Positions 1-6,401 of a DNA stretch of 6,401 bases are shown in pieces (position 1 is the stretch's first letter; each line of letters opens with the position of its first letter). The position numbers were made by a program, and so were the translations under genes. This DNA is from Hyphomicrobiales bacterium (GTDB taxonomy: Bacteria; Pseudomonadota; Alphaproteobacteria; Rhizobiales; Aestuariivirgaceae), in the NCBI GenBank assembly GCA_025362535.1, contig JANYGE010000467.1, positions 1-6,401 on the forward strand, read 5' to 3'. Below the pieces are notes generated by a model. That model was not told the origin of the DNA, did not search any database, and worked only from the letters and a program-made list of their open reading frames with translations.

Positions 1-962
1 GTATTGATCGGGCCACAAGGAACGGCGGCGGATTCGAAAGCTAAAACCCAATGGGCGGTGGTTTGCTTTTTCATGGCGGGCACGAGCAGGGGAATAAGTT
101 CGGCGCGGCCCTCCACACGGCCCCGGTTGCTGGCGAATTTCGCATCAACCGTGACTCCAATAATCCGGCAATACTCGGCAAATTGCCGATCATTGCCCAC
201 CGCAACGATCATATGGCCATCGGCCGTTTCAAAGGTTTGGTAAGGCACTATATTGGGATGCGCATTGCCGAGACGCTGTGGGGTTTTTCCACCCACCAAA
301 TAATTCAAACCTTGATTGGCCAGCACCGCCACCTGAGAATCGAGCAAAGCCATATCAATGAATTGGCCTTGGCCTGTTTGGTTTCTGTGGTGTAGGGCAC
401 CTAGAATGCCGATGACACTATAGAGCCCGGTGAAAACATCAGCAAAGGCCACGCCCACTTTCATCGGTTGGCCATCAGGCTCGCCCGTGATCGACATGAG
501 GCCAGACATGCCTTGGATCATAAAGTCATAACCAGCGCGGACCGCATAAGGGCCATTCTGGCCGAAACCAGTGATCGAACAATAAATCAGCCCGGGATGC
601 GAGGCCTTCAGGCTGGCATAATCCAAACCATATTTAGCCAGGCCACCGACTTTAAAATTCTCAATTAAAATATCAGATTTTGCCGCTAAAGCTTTGATAA
701 GACTCTGGCCTTCAGGCTTAGACATATCGATGCAAACCGAGTGCTTGCCGCGATTGGCCGAGGCAAAATAAGCCGCATCGCCATGTGTGCCATCAGCATT
801 TTTTAAAAATGGCGGGCCCCAACCGCGCGTGTCATCACCTTCACCAGGCTTTTCAATTTTGATCACTTCAGCTCCCAAATCTGCCAGCGTTTGCGTGGCC
901 CAGGGGCCAGCAAGAACACGCGTGAGATCAAGAACCCGAAGTCCGGTGAGCGGGCCTGCCAT
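1..962 (-). CDS. Family III (CaiB/BaiF) CoA-transferase, SUGCT-like, C-terminus beyond left edge
   Basis: The visible 320 codons begin with ATG at 962-960 and stay open to the window edge. Family III enzymes move CoA between carboxylic acids through an enzyme-bound acyl anhydride on an aspartate. Here that residue is probably Asp175, in VAFADVFTGLY. Other family marks are VLDLTRVLAGPWA (10-22), DLGAEVIKIEKPG (28-40), DDTRGWGPP (43-51), NRGKHS (70-75), the TGFGQNGPY loop (131-139), AGYDFMIQGMSG (143-154) and GNAHPNIVPYQTF (232-244). From memory the sequence is closest in style to human SUGCT (succinate-hydroxymethylglutarate CoA-transferase) and its bacterial relatives. Members are usually about 390-410 residues, so roughly 70-90 are missing. 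The start is well supported: GGAG at 972-969 lies 6 nt upstream, and the ATG directly follows the TAG of the preceding gene. The substrate cannot be read from sequence. A role in handling acetate from phosphonoacetate, or an unrelated dicarboxylate, are both open. Confidence 0.9.
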   Translation of the reverse strand, partial: MAGPLTGLRVLDLTRVLAGPWATQTLADLGAEVIKIEKPGEGDDTRGWGPPFLKNADGTHGDAAYFASANRGKHSVCIDMSKPEGQSLIKALAAKSDILIENFKVGGLAKYGLDYASLKASHPGLIYCSITGFGQNGPYAVRAGYDFMIQGMSGLMSITGEPDGQPMKVGVAFADVFTGLYSVIGILGALHHRNQTGQGQFIDMALLDSQVAVLANQGLNYLVGGKTPQRLGNAHPNIVPYQTFETADGHMIVAVGNDRQFAEYCRIIGVTVDAKFASNRGRVEGRAELIPLLVPAMKKQTTAHWVLAFESAAVPCGPIN

Positions 963-1436
963 CTAATTCTCCATTATCGATCGCCAAAGCTGATCGTTCA
1001 ATTGCAGTCCGTCACGTCTGGCTATTTCGAGTTTTTCTTTATAGGGATTTTTGCTGCGTTGGCCTCCCAAGGCAAAAGCCGGATCAACCGGGCAGCCAAT
1101 CCCGATATTATGTTGCACGCTGCCAGCCAGCAAAAACAACCCGTGCCGCACATTGCGCAAATAGACCCGCCCATTTTTAACCGCATCCGCCAAAACTTGA
1201 TCGCCGATCAAGGCACAAGATATATTGCGGAGATCAAGGCCGAGCACGCTGCGAGCCAGCACGAACTCTTGGCGTGGATCAGCCAAGGCTTGGCTCAGTT
1301 CCTGCAATCCAGCATAGCCACAGGCCTCAAGCCAGATCGTGGTCTCAGCGATAAACCCAGAATTCGCATGGCCTTTGCGCGCAGCAGATTCGGCGAGGGC
1401 CAGCACAGCATCATCATATGAAATACTCTTGGTCAC
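963..1436 (-). CDS. Uncharacterised 157-residue protein, possibly DUF3726-like
   Basis: I do not recognise this gene with confidence. It starts with GTG at 1436-1434, which overlaps the TGA of the transporter gene (shared GTGA). It ends with TAG at 965-963, immediately before the ATG of the CoA-transferase. This double coupling is the main evidence that it is real. No in-frame ATG near the N-terminus offers a better start, and the upstream Shine-Dalgarno is weak. The protein looks soluble, with no signal peptide and no clear membrane segment. Residues 5-50 look like paired helices (SYDDAVLALAESAARKGH, then ETTIWLEACGYAGLQEL). The C-terminal third holds the distinctive strings CPVDPAFALGG (115-125) and KNPYKEKLEIARRDG (129-143). 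The N-terminal pattern of an Ala-rich helix followed by a WLEACG-type helix recalls DUF3726 proteins of alphaproteobacteria, a tentative match from memory. Those I recall are longer, so this may be a short or distinct relative. No enzymatic motif or metal-binding cluster is evident. Confidence 0.75.
   Translation of the reverse strand: MTKSISYDDAVLALAESAARKGHANSGFIAETTIWLEACGYAGLQELSQALADPRQEFVLARSVLGLDLRNISCALIGDQVLADAVKNGRVYLRNVRHGLFLLAGSVQHNIGIGCPVDPAFALGGQRSKNPYKEKLEIARRDGLQLNDQLWRSIMEN
969..972 (-). promoter_or_regulatory. Ribosome binding site of the CoA-transferase gene
   Basis: GGAG on the minus strand lies 6 nt before the ATG. It is embedded in the last sense codons (ATG GAG AAT) and stop (TAG) of the upstream small gene. 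It is the best Shine-Dalgarno match at any junction in the window and supports the chosen start. Confidence 0.65.
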
Positions 1437-3106
1437 TGCTTTTTCTCAAGGCGCAGCCGCGAACTGCGCAGCAGGCCTGCCTCATCCACGATGGGATAAC
1501 CTGCCGAAACAATATGCGAATTGATGCGGTGCAAATCGCGGATAATATCAATAAACAAAGCGCTGCGCCGCAAGGCGGAACTTTTGCTGCCATTGCCGCG
1601 CTTGAAATGGGCATCGATCACGGTGTTTTCCATCGCCCGAAACGCATCCTTCTGTGCGATCAGATTTTTTGCACCTTCAATATCGCGAGCGCTCAACACG
1701 GCAGTGGCAAGGCGAATATTATCATGGATAATCAGGCATAAATTATCAAGCGAGGCTTGCTCTTCCAAGCTAAAAGCCAGTCCCTCCTTCACTTTGGCCT
1801 TCATCCGGTCGGCCAGATTGAGCAAAATAACATCACCTGCATGTTCCAAATTGCTGACATAGAGTGTCACTTCCAAAGCCCGCCGCGCTTGCTCTGGTGA
1901 GAGATGCTCCGGCGCAATATCACCCACATATCTTTGCACGGCTCTTTGATAAGCATTCAACTTTTCATCAAGAGGCTTGAGCAATTTCAAAGTTTCAATG
2001 CTGCCCGTCTGCATGGCTTTGAGGGCGGTGTTGAACATGCGGTCAAGCACTTCACTCATCCGCACCGTTTCAAGTGTCGCGTTGGTCAGGGCCAGACTTG
2101 GCGATGCTAAAGCAGTTGCCTCGAGATAGCGCGGTGAAGCCAAGGAATCTTCCGTCTCAGCATCATCGGCAATCAGGCGTTTGACCACCCATTGCATAAC
2201 GCCCGTGAACGGCAAAAACACCAGAGCGGCAAGAATATTAAACACAAAATGCACCGTTAAAGCCATGTGCAATGGCTCAAAGCTAAGCTGTGAAAGTTGT
2301 GCAATGATTGGATTGGCCAAAACCAGAATCATGATGGCCAACACCGCACGACATAGAAAATTTGAAATCGGCAAGCGTCGCGCTACGGCAGGCAACCCAA
2401 GGGATGCGGTGAGAGCAGGCAATCCGCCGCCACAGTTAATGCCGAGAATAAATCCAAAGGCCGCTGCTAAATTCAAACTACCGTTTGAAAGCAGTGATGC
2501 GATGATAAGGATGGCCGCCAGTGTTGAATGAAAGCCCCAGGCCATCAATGCGCCAATGAGAAAGGCGAGCAGGGGCTCTCGCCCAACTGCGGCCAAAACC
2601 TCATGAAACAAAGTTGCCTGATTGAGTGGCGCTGTAGCCTGCGAAACCAAGCGCATGGCCAATAACATCAAGCCAAGACCAATGAGAATGCGGCCTACAT
2701 TATGGGGTTTAAATTCACGGCTCCAACTGAACAGCACATATCCGCAAAATAGAAAGAGCGGTGATGTCCATAGCGCCAAAGATGTGCCGGATGCGACCAA
2801 GGAGGATATGGCGGCGGAACCCACATCAGCTCCAAGCAAAACCGCCAGACCTAATGTTACGGATAAGGCACCAGTGACGGCAATATTTGTAACAATCAAA
2901 CTGGTCGCCGTGCCGCTGCCCACCACAAGTGTTGCGGCAACGCCACCAGCAAAAGCCGAAATGCGTGAGCCCAATTGATGTTCAATAAAATAGCGGAGCT
3001 TTTCACCCCAGGCGCGCATCACGCCCGTGCGCACCATGCGAACCCCCCAAAGCAACAGAGCCACACCACCCAGCAGATTGACGATGACGGCGGTGCCGGG
3101 GTTCAT
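1433..3106 (-). CDS. Na/Pi cotransporter family protein with PhoU-like C-terminal domain
   Basis: A 557-residue inner-membrane protein. Residues 1-310 hold about eight or nine hydrophobic segments arranged as two inverted Na/Pi-cotransporter (PF02690-type) repeats. Repeat 1 is about 50-100, ending VLLGADVGS. Repeat 2 is about 183-230, ending FILGINCGGG. Residues about 340-540 form a helical PhoU-like tail, with VSNLEHAGDVILLNLADR at 417-434 and DLHRINSHIVSAGY at 524-537. In bacteria this family moves phosphate; E. coli YjbB is reported to export it. The usual QSSS/QSST-type signature of repeat 1 is replaced by GSGTATS (63-69), and repeat 2 has FHSTLAA (192-198), so ion coupling or substrate may differ. 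The gene begins 15 nt after phnY. A weak GAGTGA (3122-3117) lies 10 nt before the ATG. Its 3' end overlaps the next gene by 4 nt. Its place directly after the phosphate-releasing enzymes suggests export of surplus phosphate. Uptake of phosphate or a phosphonate is the alternative. Confidence 0.9.
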   Translation of the reverse strand: MNPGTAVIVNLLGGVALLLWGVRMVRTGVMRAWGEKLRYFIEHQLGSRISAFAGGVAATLVVGSGTATSLIVTNIAVTGALSVTLGLAVLLGADVGSAAISSLVASGTSLALWTSPLFLFCGYVLFSWSREFKPHNVGRILIGLGLMLLAMRLVSQATAPLNQATLFHEVLAAVGREPLLAFLIGALMAWGFHSTLAAILIIASLLSNGSLNLAAAFGFILGINCGGGLPALTASLGLPAVARRLPISNFLCRAVLAIMILVLANPIIAQLSQLSFEPLHMALTVHFVFNILAALVFLPFTGVMQWVVKRLIADDAETEDSLASPRYLEATALASPSLALTNATLETVRMSEVLDRMFNTALKAMQTGSIETLKLLKPLDEKLNAYQRAVQRYVGDIAPEHLSPEQARRALEVTLYVSNLEHAGDVILLNLADRMKAKVKEGLAFSLEEQASLDNLCLIIHDNIRLATAVLSARDIEGAKNLIAQKDAFRAMENTVIDAHFKRGNGSKSSALRRSALFIDIIRDLHRINSHIVSAGYPIVDEAGLLRSSRLRLEKKQ

Positions 3107-3121
3107 AGTTGATGAATCACT

Positions 3122-4564
3122 CTAATTGGGCCAAGGAAGCGACCATGTTTTGACGTTGGTATAGAACTTCATGGCCTCGGCCACACCTTCTTTTATGCCA
3201 TTGCCAGAATCCTTTATGCCACCAAACGGCGACATTTCAATGCGGTATCCCGGCACTTCCCAAATATTCACGGTGCCAACATTGAGCCCCTCAATGTAAT
3301 GCGTGATACGGTTCAGGTTATTGGTGCACACCCCAGACGACAGGCCAAATGGCGTGGAATTTGAAATACGGATCACTTCGGCATCATCGGCAGGAACGCG
3401 GATAATCGGGATTACCGGACCAAATGTCTCCTCATAAACCAGTTCTGACTTGGGATCGACATGATCAACCACAATGGGCGGCAACACAGCACCTTTACGT
3501 TCGGGATGATAAAGAATCTTTGCCCCTTGTTCTGCCGCCATCAAAACGCGCCGTTCAAATAAGGCGGCAGAAGCCTCATTCACCACGCAACCGAGATCAG
3601 TATTAGGATCCATAGGGTCACCAAATTTGAGTTTCTTGGCTTTAGCCAAGACTTTTTCGACAAAAGCATCAGCCACTTTTGGCTGCACCAAAATGCGTTT
3701 CACCGCCGTGCAGCGTTGGCCCGAATTCTTGGTGGCCCCGGCCACAGCAAGTTCCGCGGCTTTGTCCAATTCCTCATCATTTAAATCATCAAGCACAATG
3801 AGCGGGTCATTGCCACCCAACTCCAAAGCCGCCCTTGTATAGCCAGCCTTGCCCGCAATAATTTTGCCAACCCGCACACCACCCGTGAAGGTGATGACAT
3901 TGATATGCTTATTGGTGACCATTTCATCGCCAATATCAGCAGGGTTTCCGGTGACGATCTGGAACATTTCTGGCGGCAGGCCTGCTTCATATAAGATATC
4001 AGCAAGCGCAATGGCAGTCAGAGGCGTGAGTTCTGTCGGTTTGCAAACCACGCAATTATTGGTGGCAATTGCGGGTGCGATTTTATGCGACACCATATTA
4101 AGCGGATGGTTGAAAGGGGTGATTGCAGAAATGACGCCAACTGGTTCGCGCTTGGTGAAAATCTTGCGGGGTTTGCCTTGCGGCGTGAGGTCACACGAAA
4201 AAATCTGGCCATCATCATTAATCGCCAGCATCCCAGCCAGAGAAAACACATCATAAGCCCGCCCACATTCATAGGCCGAGTCTTTCATTGAAATGCCAAG
4301 TTCTAAAGTAAGAACACGCGAAAGCTCTGGCGTTTTGGCGCGGATCAGTTCAGCTGCACGAAACAGAATCTGCTGGCGTTGATAGCGCGTCAGCTTCGGC
4401 TTAAAGGTCGCAGCAATGGCAAAGGCCTGTGCGGCATGTTCGGCCGTGCCCGCTGGCACCGTGCCGATGATTTCATCCGTATACGGATAGTGCACATTAA
4501 TCACTTTATCGGTGAAAACTTTTTTGCCACCAATGCGCATGGCTTCATGAATAATCTTAGACAT
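3122..4564 (-). CDS. phnY: Phosphonoacetaldehyde dehydrogenase (PhnY)
   Basis: A 480-residue aldehyde dehydrogenase superfamily enzyme that oxidises phosphonoacetaldehyde to phosphonoacetate with NAD(P)+ in the cytoplasm, joining PhnW to PhnA. Superfamily residues present are Asn152 in TPFNHP, Lys175 in VCKPTE, FTGG (226-229) at the nucleotide site, the general-base Glu248 in LELGG, the nucleophile Cys285 in NSGQRC, and EETFGP (378-383). Arg102, His153 and Arg284 fall where I recall phosphonate-contacting residues of Sinorhizobium PhnY (offset of six), which favours this role over a generic succinate-semialdehyde-type dehydrogenase. I place the start at ATG 4564-4562, which has GGGTG five nt upstream. 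The frame stays open to a TTG at 4591-4589, which would add nine residues (MTRFILGVT) and a 35-nt overlap but lacks a convincing ribosome site. The chosen start overlaps the end of phnA by 8 nt. Length agrees with the family (about 480-485). Confidence 0.95.
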   Translation of the reverse strand: MSKIIHEAMRIGGKKVFTDKVINVHYPYTDEIIGTVPAGTAEHAAQAFAIAATFKPKLTRYQRQQILFRAAELIRAKTPELSRVLTLELGISMKDSAYECGRAYDVFSLAGMLAINDDGQIFSCDLTPQGKPRKIFTKREPVGVISAITPFNHPLNMVSHKIAPAIATNNCVVCKPTELTPLTAIALADILYEAGLPPEMFQIVTGNPADIGDEMVTNKHINVITFTGGVRVGKIIAGKAGYTRAALELGGNDPLIVLDDLNDEELDKAAELAVAGATKNSGQRCTAVKRILVQPKVADAFVEKVLAKAKKLKFGDPMDPNTDLGCVVNEASAALFERRVLMAAEQGAKILYHPERKGAVLPPIVVDHVDPKSELVYEETFGPVIPIIRVPADDAEVIRISNSTPFGLSSGVCTNNLNRITHYIEGLNVGTVNIWEVPGYRIEMSPFGGIKDSGNGIKEGVAEAMKFYTNVKTWSLPWPN

Positions 4565-5789
4565 GGTTACACCCAATATAAAACGCGTCAAAATTGCGCA
4601 AGTTAGTGGGAAGATTATGCGCTTTGCGATTGATGATGATAGGCACCACTTGCTCGCTTAATCCACCATGAGAGCGCAGCGGCGCATCCAACCCTGAAAG
4701 ATCATGCTTGGAAGCTCTGGTGCCAAGAACCTTTGACCCCGTTGGACCACCTGAAAGAACAATCAAATCTCCCATGCGATCTGGCGGCAAGCCAAATTTA
4801 GCGCAGCCTTCCGCCTTGGTATAAACCGCATCAATGCCCGGCATTTTAGAAATGACCCTTGCCACATCACCAGCAACTTGGCCTTTCAGATAGACTGTGG
4901 CGAAGGAACCAAGTGCACCATGATGCACCACATAGGGATCGGTGATCGGCAAAATAACTTTCGCCGAACCAACACCGATGGCACTGTCCAAAACATCTTG
5001 CAAATAGAGCACATCAGGCGAACCATCGACCAAATGCTTATCCTTCATGCCATGGTCTGCTACCATCACAAGCGTTGCCCCCAATGCATCCAGCGCGCCC
5101 AAATAACCATCCATCATCTGATAAAATGAATTGGCACCAGCAGAGCCCGGCGCATATTTGTGCTGCACATAATCCGTGGTTGAAAGATACATAAGATCGG
5201 GCTTGTCACGCGCCAGCAACTTTACGCCAGCGGCAAATACAAACTCGGAAAGATCGGCTGAATAAACCTCAGGCACGGGTTTGCCGACAAAGGCACAGAC
5301 ATCCGAAATTCCATTATCCACCAGTGTGGCCAAATCGGCTTTCTCAGAGGAGAAGGCCACCGCCGTTCCATCATATTTTAAGCCCTTGCTGAGAAGCAAA
5401 CGCAGCTTGTCTTTGGCGGTCACCACGCAAACCTTGGCACCCGCTTGTTGAAATGCCGCGAAAATGGTTGGTGCGCGCAACCACTTCGGGTCATTCATCA
5501 TCGTCTCAAGCCCGGTGGCCGGATCAATCAAATAATTTCCGCAAATTCCATGTACCTCAGGCAGCGAACCCGTAACAATTGAGAGGTTATTCGGATTGGT
5601 GAAACTTGGGATCACGCAATTTCCGCGCAAATTTTCACCCTTGGCTATGATAGCCTTAAGCTGCGGCATCAATCCTTGCGCCATGGCGATTTCCATATAG
5701 TCAGGCTCGCTGCCATCACAACAGATCACCACAAGCGGGGCCTTCGGCCACTTATAGTCACGGCCATTCACATGAATTGTTTTCGTCAT
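4557..5789 (-). CDS. phnA: Phosphonoacetate hydrolase (PhnA)
   Basis: A 410-residue alkaline-phosphatase-superfamily enzyme that cleaves the C-P bond of phosphonoacetate to give acetate and phosphate. All expected two-zinc ligands and the nucleophile can be placed: Asp25 (CCDGSEPDY), the nucleophilic Thr64 (PSFTNPNN), Asp206 and His210 (TTDYVQH), Asp245 and His246 (VADHGM), and His374 (LRSHGG). These match, within a few residues, the arrangement known from Sinorhizobium meliloti PhnA, and the full length is typical. This PhnA is unrelated to the small zinc-ribbon protein that E. coli calls PhnA. The ATG directly follows the TAA of phnW, with GAGG five nt upstream, so the two are translationally coupled. 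No signal peptide is seen, so the enzyme is cytoplasmic. The 3' end overlaps phnY by 8 nt. The other candidates in the superfamily, nucleotide pyrophosphatase/phosphodiesterase-type enzymes, are made unlikely by the phnW and phnY neighbours. Confidence 0.96.
   Translation of the reverse strand: MTKTIHVNGRDYKWPKAPLVVICCDGSEPDYMEIAMAQGLMPQLKAIIAKGENLRGNCVIPSFTNPNNLSIVTGSLPEVHGICGNYLIDPATGLETMMNDPKWLRAPTIFAAFQQAGAKVCVVTAKDKLRLLLSKGLKYDGTAVAFSSEKADLATLVDNGISDVCAFVGKPVPEVYSADLSEFVFAAGVKLLARDKPDLMYLSTTDYVQHKYAPGSAGANSFYQMMDGYLGALDALGATLVMVADHGMKDKHLVDGSPDVLYLQDVLDSAIGVGSAKVILPITDPYVVHHGALGSFATVYLKGQVAGDVARVISKMPGIDAVYTKAEGCAKFGLPPDRMGDLIVLSGGPTGSKVLGTRASKHDLSGLDAPLRSHGGLSEQVVPIIINRKAHNLPTNLRNFDAFYIGCNHV
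4570..4574 (-). promoter_or_regulatory. Ribosome binding site that decides the phnY start
   Basis: Read on the minus strand, GGGTG (4574-4570) is followed by a 5-nt spacer and ATG at 4564-4562. The match to the anti-Shine-Dalgarno consensus is partial, but the upstream in-frame TTG at 4591-4589 has nothing comparable. The site lies inside the last codons of phnA, so phnY is probably translated by coupling. Confidence 0.5.
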
Positions 5790-6401
5790 TTAAGCCTCAA
5801 GCGGCGCGCAATCGCGCACCTTCATTTGTTTTAAAACTTCGCCAATGGCTTGGACCACGCGCTCCATCACAGCTTCATCAAGCTGCCCAATCGTGCCAAT
5901 TCTGAAACTGTCGCGCTTGGTCAATTTGCCTGGATAAATTGCAAATCCTTTGGCCCGCAAAGCATCATAAAAAACTTCGAACTTAAAGTTTGGGTCACGT
6001 GGCGTAAGAAAAGTCTGGATGATCGGACCTGAAGCATTATCGCCAAGCAAGGGAGCAATGCCCAGCACACCGAGGCCCTTTACCAGAACACTGGCATTGC
6101 GTTGATAGCGCACACAGCGCGCGGCAATGCCACCTTCGCTTTCCAACTCGCGCAGGGCCTGCCGAAACGCTACCAGCGCATGGGTGGGCGGCGTGAAGCG
6201 AAATTGCCCATTGGCTTCCAAACCTTTCCATTGGTCAAAAAGATCAAGCACCACCGAATGCGAATTGCCTTCAGATGCCACCAGCAAGCTCTTCTTCACC
6301 AGAACATATGAAAAGCCAGGTATGCCTTCGATGCATTTATTTGATGAGGACACCAGCACATCAATATCATCACGCTTCATATTGATATCGAGTGCGCCAA
6401 A
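5790..6401 (-). CDS. phnW: 2-aminoethylphosphonate:pyruvate aminotransferase (PhnW), N-terminus beyond right edge
   Basis: The 203 visible C-terminal residues belong to a fold-type I PLP aminotransferase that moves the amino group of AEP to pyruvate, giving phosphonoacetaldehyde and alanine. It is the first step of the pathway encoded here. The frame is open to the right edge, where it begins FGALDIN, the end of the usual cofactor-aspartate region. An in-frame ATG at 6380-6378 is internal and not the true start. The PLP-binding lysine is in SSSNKC (codon 6338-6336). Further family marks are CIEGIPGFSYV, RFTPPTH (about fragment residues 68-74), YPGKLT and SFRIG, whose arginine (fragment residue 167) is expected to hold the phosphonate. 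Family members are about 365 residues, so about 160 lie outside the window. It ends TAA at 5792-5790, abutting phnA. The phnA and phnY neighbours fix the assignment against other class V aminotransferases such as serine-glyoxylate aminotransferase. Confidence 0.94.
   Translation of the reverse strand, partial: FGALDINMKRDDIDVLVSSSNKCIEGIPGFSYVLVKKSLLVASEGNSHSVVLDLFDQWKGLEANGQFRFTPPTHALVAFRQALRELESEGGIAARCVRYQRNASVLVKGLGVLGIAPLLGDNASGPIIQTFLTPRDPNFKFEVFYDALRAKGFAIYPGKLTKRDSFRIGTIGQLDEAVMERVVQAIGEVLKQMKVRDCAPLEA
5795..5798 (-). promoter_or_regulatory. Ribosome binding site of phnA
   Basis: GAGG on the minus strand sits 5 nt before the phnA ATG. It is embedded in the penultimate codons of phnW (CTT GAG GCT TAA), so termination of phnW delivers ribosomes directly to the phnA start. 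Confidence 0.6.

Larger units (their letters stand above)
1..6401 (-). other. Apparent single operon: phnW-phnA-phnY-transporter-unknown-CoA-transferase
   Basis: Six co-directional genes follow one another with junctions of 0, -8, +15, -4 and 0 nt. No gap can hold a conventional promoter or a hairpin terminator, and no regulator gene, Pho-box candidate or terminator was found between them. The transcription start and any regulator must lie to the right of 6401. The operon end must lie to the left of position 1, unless an internal promoter sits inside a coding region. Confidence 0.8.

Noticed and set aside
891..1421. Plus-strand open frame of 176 codons, longer than the 157-codon minus-strand gene it covers
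   Set aside because: It runs across two genes antisense, lacks a convincing ribosome site and has a low-complexity-like composition. The minus-strand frame fits exactly between its neighbours with GTGA and TAG-ATG junctions.
2181..2978. Plus-strand open frames of 116 and 118 codons inside the transporter gene
   Set aside because: They are shadows of the hydrophobic minus-strand gene, with no ribosome sites and no recognisable protein features.
3107..3121. 15-nt gap between phnY and the transporter as a terminator or promoter
   Set aside because: It is too short and has no inverted repeat or T-run; it only holds part of a weak ribosome site.
3849..4256. Plus-strand open frame of 135 codons within phnY
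   Set aside because: It lies opposite the conserved aldehyde dehydrogenase coding region; the product resembles nothing known and its composition is that of an antisense frame.
4565..4591. Nine-residue N-terminal extension of PhnY from a TTG codon
   Set aside because: TTG is a rare start, there is no Shine-Dalgarno sequence, the overlap with phnA would be 35 nt, and the ATG at 4564 fits family length and has GGGTG upstream.
6378..6380. ATG as a possible true start of a short 196-residue phnW
   Set aside because: It lies only about 15 codons before the PLP lysine, and the upstream codons FGALDIN match the family, so the gene continues beyond the window and is not truncated.

Overview
The window is one tightly packed gene block, with every gene on the minus strand, so it is transcribed from right to left. 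Its first half encodes a recognisable pathway for 2-aminoethylphosphonate (AEP, ciliatine) breakdown. The order is phnW (AEP:pyruvate aminotransferase, its 5' part lying beyond the right edge), phnA (phosphonoacetate hydrolase) and phnY (phosphonoacetaldehyde dehydrogenase). Together they would convert AEP to phosphonoacetaldehyde, then phosphonoacetate, then acetate plus phosphate. Downstream are a Na/Pi-cotransporter-family membrane protein with a PhoU-like cytoplasmic tail, a small protein I cannot place with confidence, and a family III (CaiB/BaiF) CoA-transferase that runs off the left edge.

Layout from right to left: phnW 6401-5790 (partial), phnA 5789-4557, phnY 4564-3122, transporter 3106-1433, uncharacterised ORF 1436-963, CoA-transferase 962-1 (partial). 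The junctions are +0, 8-nt overlap, 15-nt gap, 4-nt GTGA overlap and +0 (TAG directly followed by ATG). No stretch is large enough to hold a promoter or terminator in the usual form. The simplest reading is one polycistronic, translationally coupled operon whose promoter and end both lie outside the window. No RNA genes, mobile elements, repeats or CRISPR arrays were seen.

The organism is most likely an alphaproteobacterium. PhnWAY is best known there (Sinorhizobium-type PhnA and PhnY), base composition is moderate (about half GC by eye), and the proteins read like alphaproteobacterial family members. This is inference, and the genus cannot be given.

How the parts may work together: AEP used as a carbon or nitrogen source gives one phosphate per two carbons, far more phosphate than a cell needs. 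A coupled Na/Pi-type transporter is therefore a plausible phosphate export valve. Acetate, the carbon product, must be activated to a CoA thioester, which makes the presence of a CoA-transferase gene suggestive, although its closest look-alikes act on dicarboxylates. The catabolic core is known biology. The less described part is its fusion in one transcription unit with the transporter, the small unknown protein and the CoA-transferase.
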